This document shows, in pieces, positions 1 to 5,850 of a DNA stretch of 5,980 nt (position 1 is the stretch's first letter; the number at the start of each line of letters is the position of its first letter). The translations under genes were made by a program, and so were the position numbers. The DNA comes from Oscillospiraceae bacterium (GTDB lineage: Bacteria; Bacillota_A; Clostridia; Oscillospirales; Oscillospiraceae): positions 1 to 5,980 of the forward strand of contig JAFQPT010000358.1 in NCBI GenBank assembly GCA_017411665.1, given 5' to 3'. The notes beneath the pieces were generated by a model, which ran no database searches, was not told the origin of the DNA, and worked only from the letters and a program-made list of their open reading frames with translations.

Positions 1-1503
1 AGGCATCCCCTCCACACGCTTTGCGGTATCAATCAGATTCTTGACGGTCTGATCGGATTCATACATTTCCTTCAGCGGCTTGGAAATCTGCAGGGCCTCA
101 TCAATGGTGATATTCAGTGCCTGAGGAATCTGCTTTGCAACCTCGGCTGTTTCCGCATAGCTGATGCTCAGTGCTCTGCCCGTATCGCGGACAGCACCCT
201 TCGCCGCCATGGTACCGAAGGTGACGATTTGCGCCACATGGTCATGGCCGTACTTGCGGTTGACATAGTCGATGACCTCCCCGCGGCGATTGACGCAGAA
301 GTCCACGTCAATATCGGGCATGGAGACACGCTCGGGGTTCAGAAAGCGTTCAAAGTAAAGGTTATATTTGATGGGGTCTACATCGGTGATGCCCAGACAG
401 TAGGAGACAACGCTGCCTGCCGCACTGCCACGGCCGGGTCCCACAGGGATGCCCTGCGCCTTGGCCCAGTTGATGTAGTCCTGTACGATGAGGAAGTAGT
501 CCACAAAGCCCATCTTTGCAATCATTTCCTGCTCGTACTGCAGCTGTGCCCGCACGTCCTCACGGTCTGCGGCATAACGGGCGGCAAAGCCCTTGTCGCA
601 CAGCTCAATTAAGTATGCATACGCATCTGTCTTCCCCTCGGGCAGAGGGAATTTCGGCAGATGATAATGTCCGAATTCAAAGGCAAAGTTACAGCGGTCA
701 ACGATTTTCTGTGTATTTTCAATCGCCTGCGGATAGTGCGGGAACAATCTGCGCATCTCGTCTTCGGACTTGAGATACAGCTCTTTCGTTCCCATCCGCA
801 TACGGTCCGCGTCATGAACCGTTTTGCCTGTCTGGATGCACAGCAGTACATCCTGATAATACCAGTCCTCGGGCTTGGTATAGTGGGCGTCGTTGGTGGC
901 AACCAGCGGAATCCCCGTCTCCTCGTGGAGGCGCAGCAATCCTTCCAGTGCCTGTCGTTCTTCGGGAATGCCGTGGTCTTGAATTTCCAGATAGAAATCC
1001 TCTTCCCCAAACAAATCCCGCAGCCACAGCGCACGTTCCTTGGCCCCGTTGTAGTCTCCGTGAATCAGCTTCTGGGGAATCTCCCCTGCCAGACAGCCGG
1101 ACAGACACACCAAACCTTCAGTATGCTGTGCCAGAGTGGCCCAGTCGGTACGGGGCTTGACGTAAAAGCCTTCCGTGTAAGCATCACTGACCAGATAGCA
1201 CAAATTATGATAGCCCACTTCGTTTTTGCACAGCAGAATCAAATGGGTGTACTCATTGTCAATGCCGTACACGCGGTCGTGGCGGTTGCGGGGCGCTACA
1301 TACACCTCGCAGCCGATGACGGGCTTGACCCCCTGCTTTTCCGCCTCTCTGAAAAAGGCCACAGCACCGTACATCACGCCGTGGTCGGTAATGGCAAGGG
1401 CAGTCTGGCCCAATTCCTTGGCACGGGCAATGACCTCACTGATGCGGCATGCGCCGTCCAGCAGGGAATATTCGCTATGCACATGTAAATGTGTAAAGGC
1501 CAT
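1..1503 (-). CDS. dnaE: DNA polymerase III alpha subunit DnaE, N-terminal 501 codons (C-terminus lies beyond the left edge)
   Basis: Replicative C-family DNA polymerase. The frame is open from an ATG at 1503 to the left edge and is partial: the family is usually about 1,100-1,200 residues. The start is supported by AGGAGG on the minus strand at 1512-1517, 8 nt upstream. The N-terminus is a PHP domain (about 1-210) beginning MAFTHLHVHSEYSLLDGA. It keeps all nine expected metal ligands: H7, H9, D16, H41, E66, H87, C137, D205 and H207. The palm domain follows, with GPGRGSAAGS (about 355-364) and the catalytic PDIDVDF motif (396-402), giving metal-binding D397 and D399. The third catalytic Asp, the fingers, the tandem HhH and the OB fold would lie outside the window. 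Firmicutes generally also carry PolC as main replicase, so DnaE may mainly extend primers on the lagging strand; PolC is not visible here. It is the last visible gene of the cluster, 24 bp after whiA. Confidence 0.97.
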   Translation of the reverse strand, partial: MAFTHLHVHSEYSLLDGACRISEVIARAKELGQTALAITDHGVMYGAVAFFREAEKQGVKPVIGCEVYVAPRNRHDRVYGIDNEYTHLILLCKNEVGYHNLCYLVSDAYTEGFYVKPRTDWATLAQHTEGLVCLSGCLAGEIPQKLIHGDYNGAKERALWLRDLFGEEDFYLEIQDHGIPEERQALEGLLRLHEETGIPLVATNDAHYTKPEDWYYQDVLLCIQTGKTVHDADRMRMGTKELYLKSEDEMRRLFPHYPQAIENTQKIVDRCNFAFEFGHYHLPKFPLPEGKTDAYAYLIELCDKGFAARYAADREDVRAQLQYEQEMIAKMGFVDYFLIVQDYINWAKAQGIPVGPGRGSAAGSVVSYCLGITDVDPIKYNLYFERFLNPERVSMPDIDVDFCVNRRGEVIDYVNRKYGHDHVAQIVTFGTMAAKGAVRDTGRALSISYAETAEVAKQIPQALNITIDEALQISKPLKEMYESDQTVKNLIDTAKRVEGMP

Positions 1504-1527
1504 TCGCCCTTCCTCCTTGCGTTTTGG

Positions 1528-2430
1528 TTATCCCAGTTTTGCTGCCATGTCCACCAGCTTCTTCATTCTGTGATTCAGACAGCTTTTGGTGACCTTCGGG
1601 TCAGACAACAGCGCCAAATCCGCCAGACTGGCATCGGGATTGGCAATGCGCAGGATTGCTGCCTGCTGCAGCGTGTCGGGCAATTCAAAAATCCCGATTT
1701 CCCGCTCAATTTTCTTGATGGCATTCAGCTGCTCACGGGCAGCGGCCACCACCTTATCCGCATTGGCAAAGTCACAGTTGAGCTTGCGGTTGACCGTATT
1801 GCTCATGGACTTCTCGATTTTCGCATTCAGAATCCCCATCCCTGCATTGGTGGCACCGATGGTGCTCAGCAGCTCGGAGATGGCATCCGCCTTCTTAAAA
1901 TACAGCACGTGGTTGCCGCTGCGAAGGGTCTCCTTGGGAGAAAAGCCCAGCTCCAGCAGCAATGCAAAGGTCTCGCGGCTGACGTTATAGTGGCTTGTAG
2001 CAAGCTCCATGTGGTAGCGTTTTTCGGGGTCGGTGACACTGCCGCCTGCCAGAAACGCGCCGCGGATAAAGCTGATTTTGCAGCAGGTCTCTTCCAGCAC
2101 ACCGTAATTGACATGGTGCACGGGGGTATTGTCGATTTCGGCACCGAAGGTATCGTAAATCTTTTCCAGCTTGGCTCGCTCGGTAATTTGCAGAACACCT
2201 TTTCCACCTTCGCCGCCGTCGGAAATGCGGTCAAACTCGACATTGAATGCTTTTTTAAACAGCTTCGGCAGCCGGGAAGCGAATTCCCGGCTGGCAGGTA
2301 CAAACTTGAGTTCATTGGGTCGAAATGTATTGCAGTACATCAGTGCACCGTAGCTCTCCGCCACAGCGCAGCAGCGCTTACCCACTGCATGTCTGCACAA
2401 TTCGCTTTTTACGTCGGATGAAAACGACAT
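1528..2430 (-). CDS. whiA: WhiA, DNA-binding sporulation/cell-division regulator
   Basis: A 300-residue protein of normal length for WhiA. It has an N-terminal LAGLIDADG homing-endonuclease-like fold without nuclease function and a C-terminal helix-turn-helix. The first LAGLIDADG-like stretch is FIRGAFLAGGSV at 121-132, followed by DPEKRYHMEL. The conserved NRKLNCDFANADK segment lies at 214-226. The C-terminal HTH is about 250-292 (from LPDTLQQAA to NHRMKKL). The start MSFSSDVKSEL is typical of the family and has AAGGAG (minus strand, 2436-2441) 5 nt upstream. In Streptomyces WhiA controls sporulation septation; in Bacillus it affects cell division and chromosome segregation, and its target genes in Clostridia are not clear. 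The gene starts 20 bp after the end of rapZ and is followed 24 bp later by dnaE. The yvcK gene that often precedes it is missing. Confidence 0.96.
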   Translation of the reverse strand: MSFSSDVKSELCRHAVGKRCCAVAESYGALMYCNTFRPNELKFVPASREFASRLPKLFKKAFNVEFDRISDGGEGGKGVLQITERAKLEKIYDTFGAEIDNTPVHHVNYGVLEETCCKISFIRGAFLAGGSVTDPEKRYHMELATSHYNVSRETFALLLELGFSPKETLRSGNHVLYFKKADAISELLSTIGATNAGMGILNAKIEKSMSNTVNRKLNCDFANADKVVAAAREQLNAIKKIEREIGIFELPDTLQQAAILRIANPDASLADLALLSDPKVTKSCLNHRMKKLVDMAAKLG

Positions 2431-2450
2431 AGCGACTCCTTTTTCGGGGA

Positions 2451-3323
2451 TTATCTTACCTTTGTATCGCCATCGATGTTGCGATGCTCGATTCGGGTAG
2501 GGATGCCTCTCTGCTTCAGATATTCATGAAGGGCTCTTGCAATGGACACACTGCGATGCTGACCGCCTGTGCAGCCGATGGCAATCGTCAGAGAGTATTT
2601 GCCTTCCTTTTCATATTCCGGCAACAGGAACAACAGCAAATCGATCAGCTTTTCCAGGAACACAATGGCTTTGCCTTCGCGGAATACATATTCATATACC
2701 GCATCATCCAGACCGGTCTGGTGACGCAGCTCTTCAATATAAAACGGGTTGGGCAGGAAACGCACGTCAAACATCAGATCCGCTTCCAGAGGTGCGCCAT
2801 ACTTAAACCCGAAGGAAATGACATTCACGGATATACCCTGCTTTTCCTCACGGCTGCCGAATACATTCTCCAGCTTTTCCTTCAGTCCGCCCAAAGTGGT
2901 GGTGGAAGTATTGATCACATCGTGTGCCAGACCGCGGATGGGCTCCAGAATCTGCATTTCTCTGCGGATGGCAGCCTCCAGAGACACAGCGTTGGATTCC
3001 AGAGGATGACGGCGGCGGGTCTCTTTATAACGCTTGACCAGAGTACGAATATCCGCATACAGATACAGCACACGAATCTGCAGTCCCTGACTGCGCAGCT
3101 CTTCCAATACATACAGCAGCTCGCTGGCATCGCTCCATGCGCGGATATCGGTTACCAGTGCCACGCGGGGATAACGGGACTGCATATTGCTGAATACATC
3201 CGCCAGCTGGGGCAACAGCTGAACAGGCATATTGTCCACGCAGTAAACGCCCATATCCTCCAGTGCAGCCGCCGCACGGCTCTTGCCTGCACCGGACAAG
3301 CCGGTAATAATAATCAGTTCCAT
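2451..3323 (-). CDS. rapZ: RapZ/YvcJ family P-loop nucleotide-binding protein
   Basis: A 290-residue protein matching the full length of the RapZ/YvcJ family. The N-terminal P-loop domain has Walker A GLSGAGKS at 8-15, a DNMP motif at 30-33 and a Walker-B-like VALVTDIR at 54-61. The C-terminal domain has FGFKYGAP (171-178), DVRFLPNPFY (186-195), GCTGGQHRSV (250-259) and HRNID (280-284). In E. coli RapZ binds the small RNA GlmZ, hands it to RNase E and senses glucosamine-6-phosphate. YvcJ of B. subtilis hydrolyses ATP and GTP and has been tied to competence. The GlmZ pathway is enterobacterial, so the role here is uncertain. The ribosome binding site is weaker than its neighbours' (GAGAGGCGGG on the minus strand, about 3329-3338). 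The start is fixed by the short lead MELIIIT before Walker A. The gene lies 28 bp after murB. Confidence 0.96.
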   Translation of the reverse strand: MELIIITGLSGAGKSRAAAALEDMGVYCVDNMPVQLLPQLADVFSNMQSRYPRVALVTDIRAWSDASELLYVLEELRSQGLQIRVLYLYADIRTLVKRYKETRRRHPLESNAVSLEAAIRREMQILEPIRGLAHDVINTSTTTLGGLKEKLENVFGSREEKQGISVNVISFGFKYGAPLEADLMFDVRFLPNPFYIEELRHQTGLDDAVYEYVFREGKAIVFLEKLIDLLLFLLPEYEKEGKYSLTIAIGCTGGQHRSVSIARALHEYLKQRGIPTRIEHRNIDGDTKVR

Positions 3324-3351
3324 AAATGCCCGCCTCTCTTTCTCACGTCTC

Positions 3352-4275
3352 TCAGTTCAGACTGCGGATAATTTTCACTTCCGCTTCCAGCTCAATGCCG
3401 GTACGGTCAAACACGGTCTTTCGAATGTGTTCCATCAGCGCCAGCACATCGCCGCATGTGGCGCCGCCGCGGTTGATAACAAAGCCCGCGTGCTTTTCGG
3501 AAACCTGAGCCCCGCCTACAGCATAACCCTTGAGTCCCGCTTCGTCGATCAGTGCAGCCGCATAGCCGCCAACGGGACGCTTAAAGGTGCTGCCTGCGCT
3601 GGGATATTCCAGAGGCTGACTCTTCACGCGCTTGGCCTTCAGCTCATCCATACGTTCCTTGACCGCTTCCACAGTGGATGCAGTCAGCTCCATGCGGGCA
3701 CCCAGAATGATTTTATGGGTATCGGAGAATGCGCTTCCGCGGTAACGGAATGCACACTCTTCCAAAGTCGCGGTCCGCAGCTCCAGATTTTCATCCAGAT
3801 AATCCACGCTGACCACAACATGCTTCAGCTCACCGCCGTAAGCGCCTGCATTCATGCTCACACCGCCGCCCAGTGCCCCGGGAATCCCGCCTGCAAATTC
3901 CAGACCGGTCAGTCCATAGCTCTGTGCTTCCTGTGCCAAACGCACTAAAGTCGCACCTGCCTGTGCATACAGACCGGTTTCACCCTCTCTACGAATTGCG
4001 CTGAAGTTTTCGGCTAGCTGAATGACCGCACCTTCCAGATCCTCATCAGCGACCAGAAGATTGCTGCCTCTGCCCATGAGGAAGGGGCGAATCCCCTCCG
4101 CTTGCAAAGCACGGCAGATTCCAACCACTTCTTCCACAGTGGTGGGACGGAAAAACAGGCTGACCTTACCGCCTACACGAAATGTGGTGTGACGGTTCAT
4201 GGGTTCCTGCTCACGAATATCCAGATTTGGGAACTGCAGCTTCAGCTGCTGTCCCAAACGGTTATAATCGATCAT
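3352..4275 (-). CDS. murB: UDP-N-acetylenolpyruvoylglucosamine reductase MurB
   Basis: A cytoplasmic FAD enzyme that reduces UDP-GlcNAc-enolpyruvate to UDP-N-acetylmuramate with NADPH, the second committed step of peptidoglycan synthesis. It has 307 residues, normal for the family. The FAD-binding PCMH-type domain shows HTTFRVGG (29-36), LMGRGSNLLV (66-75) and GLEFAGGIPGALGGGVSMNA (124-143), followed by GAYGGE. The C-terminal MurB domain carries YPSAGSTFKRP (224-234). Likely catalytic residues by family analogy are the proton donor S229, R179 in FRYRGSAF, and E299 in LEAEVKII. The GAYGGE-containing form looks like the type II MurB found in Gram-positives. The start has AGGAG (minus strand, 4286-4290) 10 nt upstream. 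It follows hprK by 24 bp. Confidence 0.97.
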   Translation of the reverse strand: MIDYNRLGQQLKLQFPNLDIREQEPMNRHTTFRVGGKVSLFFRPTTVEEVVGICRALQAEGIRPFLMGRGSNLLVADEDLEGAVIQLAENFSAIRREGETGLYAQAGATLVRLAQEAQSYGLTGLEFAGGIPGALGGGVSMNAGAYGGELKHVVVSVDYLDENLELRTATLEECAFRYRGSAFSDTHKIILGARMELTASTVEAVKERMDELKAKRVKSQPLEYPSAGSTFKRPVGGYAAALIDEAGLKGYAVGGAQVSEKHAGFVINRGGATCGDVLALMEHIRKTVFDRTGIELEAEVKIIRSLN

Positions 4276-4299
4276 AAATCAAATGCTCCTAATAAAAAA

Positions 4300-5232
4300 T
4301 TACATCATGGCTTCTGCCATACGGGTCATTTCGTCCGCCAGATTCTGTGCGGCATTCTGGCCCATCTTCTTCATGCGGTTATTTAAGGTTGCAAGTTCGA
4401 TGATGATACCGATGTTTCGGCCGGGACGAACAGGAACGGTGACGCAGGGCACCTTAACGCCCATAATTTCCTCATATTCCGTATCCAGACCCAGACGGTC
4501 ATAGAACTTGGTTTCATCCCAGTATTCCAGATTGATAATCAAGTCAATGTCCGCACTGGACTTAACCGCTCTTGCACCGTAAACGTCACGGGCGTTGATG
4601 ATACCGATGCCGCGCAATTCCATGTAATAACGAATCAGCTCGGGGGCATTGCCCTTCAGACGCTTCTTGGACAGTCGCTTGATTTCAACCGCATCGTCGG
4701 ATACCAGACGGTGACCCATACCAATCAGTGCCAGTGCGGTTTCAGACTTACCTGCACCGGAGTCGCCCTTGATGAGAACGCCTTCACCGAAGATTTCCAC
4801 CAATACACCGTGGATAGTGACGCGAGGTGCCAGATGCTCGGTCAAGGTATCAATCAAGTCAGCCATAAAGGGTGCGGTATCGTCTGCAATCTGCAGCACG
4901 GTGCGGTCATACTTTTCCGCCATTTCCAGACACTCGGGCAGAGGCACGCAGTCATGGCACACAATCAGTGCGGGGAAGCCGATGCTCATAAACTTCTCAA
5001 AGCTTTTTCTGCGCTGGTCAACCGTCAGTGTTTCCAGAAATGTTGTTTCCACACGACCGATGACCTGCAGACGGTCTGCATCGTAATAGTTATAAACACC
5101 CGCCAGCTTCAGTGCGGGACGGTCAACGTTCGCGCTGACAATCAGCTTTGTATCAAAGTCAGAGGACTTATGAATGATGGTGATATCCAATTCTTCTACG
5201 ATTTTCTTCAAGGGTACGGAATACTGACTCAT
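4300..5232 (-). CDS. hprK: HPr kinase/phosphorylase HprK
   Basis: Bifunctional enzyme that phosphorylates and dephosphorylates HPr on Ser46, setting catabolite repression through CcpA and PTS activity. With the ATG at 5232 it has 310 residues, the usual size. The N-terminal domain (about 1-130) contains IGFPALIVCHD (84-94). The kinase domain starts with HGVLVEIFGE (141-150), giving active-site H141, then Walker A GDSGAGKS (156-163) with K162, and SDDAVE (178-183) with D179 and D180. The HprK signature MELRGIGIINARDVYGARAV lies at 204-223, and VPVRPGRNIGIIIE at 266-279. An in-frame TTG at 5286 would add 18 residues but lacks a ribosome binding site and lies upstream of the predicted transcription start, so it was rejected. 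First gene of the cluster. Its substrate HPr is not encoded in this window. Confidence 0.97.
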   Translation of the reverse strand: MSQYSVPLKKIVEELDITIIHKSSDFDTKLIVSANVDRPALKLAGVYNYYDADRLQVIGRVETTFLETLTVDQRRKSFEKFMSIGFPALIVCHDCVPLPECLEMAEKYDRTVLQIADDTAPFMADLIDTLTEHLAPRVTIHGVLVEIFGEGVLIKGDSGAGKSETALALIGMGHRLVSDDAVEIKRLSKKRLKGNAPELIRYYMELRGIGIINARDVYGARAVKSSADIDLIINLEYWDETKFYDRLGLDTEYEEIMGVKVPCVTVPVRPGRNIGIIIELATLNNRMKKMGQNAAQNLADEMTRMAEAMM

Positions 5233-5239
5233 CTGACAG

Positions 5240-5247
5240 CCGCCTTT
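5240..5247 (-). promoter_or_regulatory. Ribosome binding site that fixes the hprK start
   Basis: The minus strand reads AAAGGCGG here, 7 nt before the ATG at 5232. This supports the MSQYSVPLKK start over the upstream in-frame TTG at 5286, which has no Shine-Dalgarno sequence. Confidence 0.75.
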
Positions 5248-5289
5248 CAAAAGTATATTCAACGGTAAGAGTGCATAACTTAACAATTT

Positions 5290-5318
5290 ATTCTAACAAA
5301 TTTCACAGCCGTTGGCAA
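5290..5318 (-). promoter_or_regulatory. Sigma-A-type promoter for the hprK-murB-rapZ-whiA-dnaE cluster
   Basis: Read on the minus strand, a -35 box TTGCCA (5318-5313) is followed after exactly 17 bp by a -10 box TAGAAT (5295-5290). A TG sits one base before the -10, making an extended -10 element. Transcription would start near 5281-5284 and leave a leader of about 50 nt before the hprK ATG. No other promoter of this quality is seen on the minus strand between hprK and dnaE, so the whole cluster is probably expressed from here. The assignment is by motif only. Confidence 0.68.
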
Positions 5319-5361
5319 TCATTTTACCGTCCCATTTGTGCAAATAAAACGGAGTCTCCAT
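5293..5361 (-). other. Possible 22-residue small ORF or decayed coding remnant
   Basis: From ATG 5361 to TAG 5295-5293 the minus strand encodes a 22-residue peptide beginning METPFYLHKWDGK and ending NGCEIC. The sequence AAGGCGG lies only 2 nt before the ATG, closer than a good ribosome binding site. The same frame extends upstream to a TGA at 5400-5398. The stop codon falls inside the -10 box of the hprK promoter, so the peptide cannot be a leader on the main hprK transcript. It could be a tiny gene with its own promoter, a remnant of a decayed gene, or chance. I do not recognise the peptide. Confidence 0.15.
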
Positions 5362-5520
5362 CACCGCCTTAACTGCACTCCCATTGTATTTTGTGCCTCA
5401 AACGCTCTGTTAATCGGTGTTCTTCCTCATAAAAACAGGATGATTCCGTTTTGTTTGCATTTGGACCGAATTCAACCGAAAAATCAAATAATTTTATTTC
5501 GCAGATTATAAAAAAACTTC

Positions 5521-5549
5521 TTGCATTAGTGTAACTGTTCTGTTATTAT
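5521..5549 (+). promoter_or_regulatory. Sigma-A-type promoter for rpmB
   Basis: A -35 box TTGCAT (5521-5526) is followed after 17 bp by a -10 box TATTAT (5544-5549), with an extended-10 TG at 5541-5542. A perfect TATAAT overlaps at 5547-5552, but its spacing to the -35 would be 20 bp. The predicted start is near 5556 and gives a leader of about 40 nt. A/T tracts directly upstream (5480-5518) may strengthen it, as expected for a ribosomal protein gene. Confidence 0.68.
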
Positions 5550-5580
5550 AATAAAGCTGTTTTTACAGTAAATATTTTTT

Positions 5581-5586
5581 AGGAGG
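5581..5586 (+). promoter_or_regulatory. Consensus ribosome binding site of rpmB
   Basis: AGGAGG, 9 nt before the rpmB ATG at 5596. It is a perfect Shine-Dalgarno core, fitting a highly expressed ribosomal protein. A weak 4-bp hairpin (CTGT, TTTT loop, ACAG; 5557-5568) precedes it in the leader and is probably not significant. Confidence 0.85.
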
Positions 5587-5595
5587 TGCTTCAAA

Positions 5596-5781
5596 ATGGC
5601 AAAATGCGAATTCTGCGAAAAGGGCGTATCCTTTGGCATTCAGGTTTCTCACTCTCACAGACGTTCCAACCGTACTTGGAAGCCCAATGTGAAGCGCGTC
5701 AAGGCCGTCGTAAACGGCACTCCCAAGCACGTTTACGTTTGCACTCGCTGCATGCGCAGCGGTAAGGTCACCCGCGCATAA
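5596..5781 (+). CDS. rpmB: 50S ribosomal protein L28, zinc-ribbon (C+) form
   Basis: A 61-residue basic protein of normal L28 length, component of the large ribosomal subunit. The core shows GVSFGIQVSHSHRRSNRTW (10-28), followed by KPNVKRVKAVVNG and ending SGKVTRA, all typical of bL28. Two CxxC pairs are present, C4/C7 (CEFC) and C49/C52 (CTRC), which would bind one zinc ion and make this the C+ version. B. subtilis, as I recall, has a zinc-free form lacking these cysteines. It is a single-gene unit transcribed divergently from hprK, with its own promoter, a consensus ribosome binding site and a terminator 22 bp past the stop. No Zur-like operator was recognised upstream. Confidence 0.97.
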   Translation: MAKCEFCEKGVSFGIQVSHSHRRSNRTWKPNVKRVKAVVNGTPKHVYVCTRCMRSGKVTRA

Positions 5782-5803
5782 TTAATTGCGTAATTAAATT
5801 TAC

Positions 5804-5845
5804 CCGAAACAAGCCTGTCGACTGTTGTTGACGGGCTTTTTTCGG
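5804..5845 (+). terminator. Rho-independent terminator of rpmB
   Basis: The inner stem pairs AAGCCTGTCGA (5811-5821) with TTGACGGGCTT (5828-5838), two G-T wobbles included, around a 6-nt loop. It is followed by a run of six T (5837-5842). Outside it, CCGAAA (5804-5809) can also pair with TTTCGG (5840-5845), lengthening the stem. It lies 22 bp after the rpmB stop. On the minus strand the trailing T-run is poor, so it acts mainly in the rpmB direction. Confidence 0.92.
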
Positions 5846-5850
5846 TTTTA

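Larger units (their letters stand above)
5287..5595. other. Divergent AT-rich intergenic region between hprK and rpmB
   Basis: About 309 bp without a confident gene. It holds the hprK promoter at the left end and the rpmB promoter and leader at the right end. The middle (about 5320-5480) shows no recognisable RNA gene or riboswitch. On the minus strand two short reading frames are stop-free: 57 codons at 5372-5542 with no ATG or GTG, and 34 codons at 5296-5397 in another frame, which contains an ATG at 5361. The stretch at 5480-5518 is strongly A/T-rich with A- and T-tracts and could act as an UP element for rpmB. Confidence 0.6.

Noticed and set aside
661..1488. Plus-strand reading frame (275 codons) antisense to dnaE
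   Set aside because: The opposite strand encodes DnaE continuously, with PHP ligands and upstream parts of the palm, so this is a shadow frame.
1489..2421. Long plus-strand reading frame (310 codons) antisense to nearly all of whiA
   Set aside because: The minus-strand WhiA has clear family motifs, correct length and a ribosome binding site. The antisense frame yields a low-complexity, Gln/His/Ala-rich protein with no recognisable domain and arises from the codon bias of whiA.
2484..3371. Long plus-strand reading frame (295 codons) antisense to rapZ
   Set aside because: It mirrors rapZ, shows no family motif, and has no ribosome binding site or promoter. The Walker A and C-terminal RapZ motifs prove that the minus strand is coding.
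4294..4320. Small hairpin followed by a T-run at the hprK-murB junction (minus strand ATGGC-AGAA-GCCAT, then T6)
   Set aside because: The stem is only 5-6 bp, lies inside the last hprK codons, and is separated by 7 nt from the T-run. It is too weak to call a terminator; at most it is mild attenuation.
5233..5286. Upstream TTG start extending hprK by 18 residues
   Set aside because: The TTG at 5286 lies 3 nt past the predicted -10 box, before the likely transcription start, and has no Shine-Dalgarno sequence. The ATG at 5232 has AAAGGCGG at 7 nt and gives the normal HprK length.
5303..5320. CcpA cre-like site overlapping the hprK -35 box
   Set aside because: The left half (TTGCCAACG) fits the cre consensus, but the right half mismatches at four or more positions, so it is not a supportable operator.
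5505..5533. Second minus-strand promoter (TATAAT at 5510-5505)
   Set aside because: The -10 is perfect, but the position 17 bp upstream (TACACT) matches only 3 of 6 -35 bases. The A/T-rich DNA is better explained as upstream sequence of the rpmB promoter.
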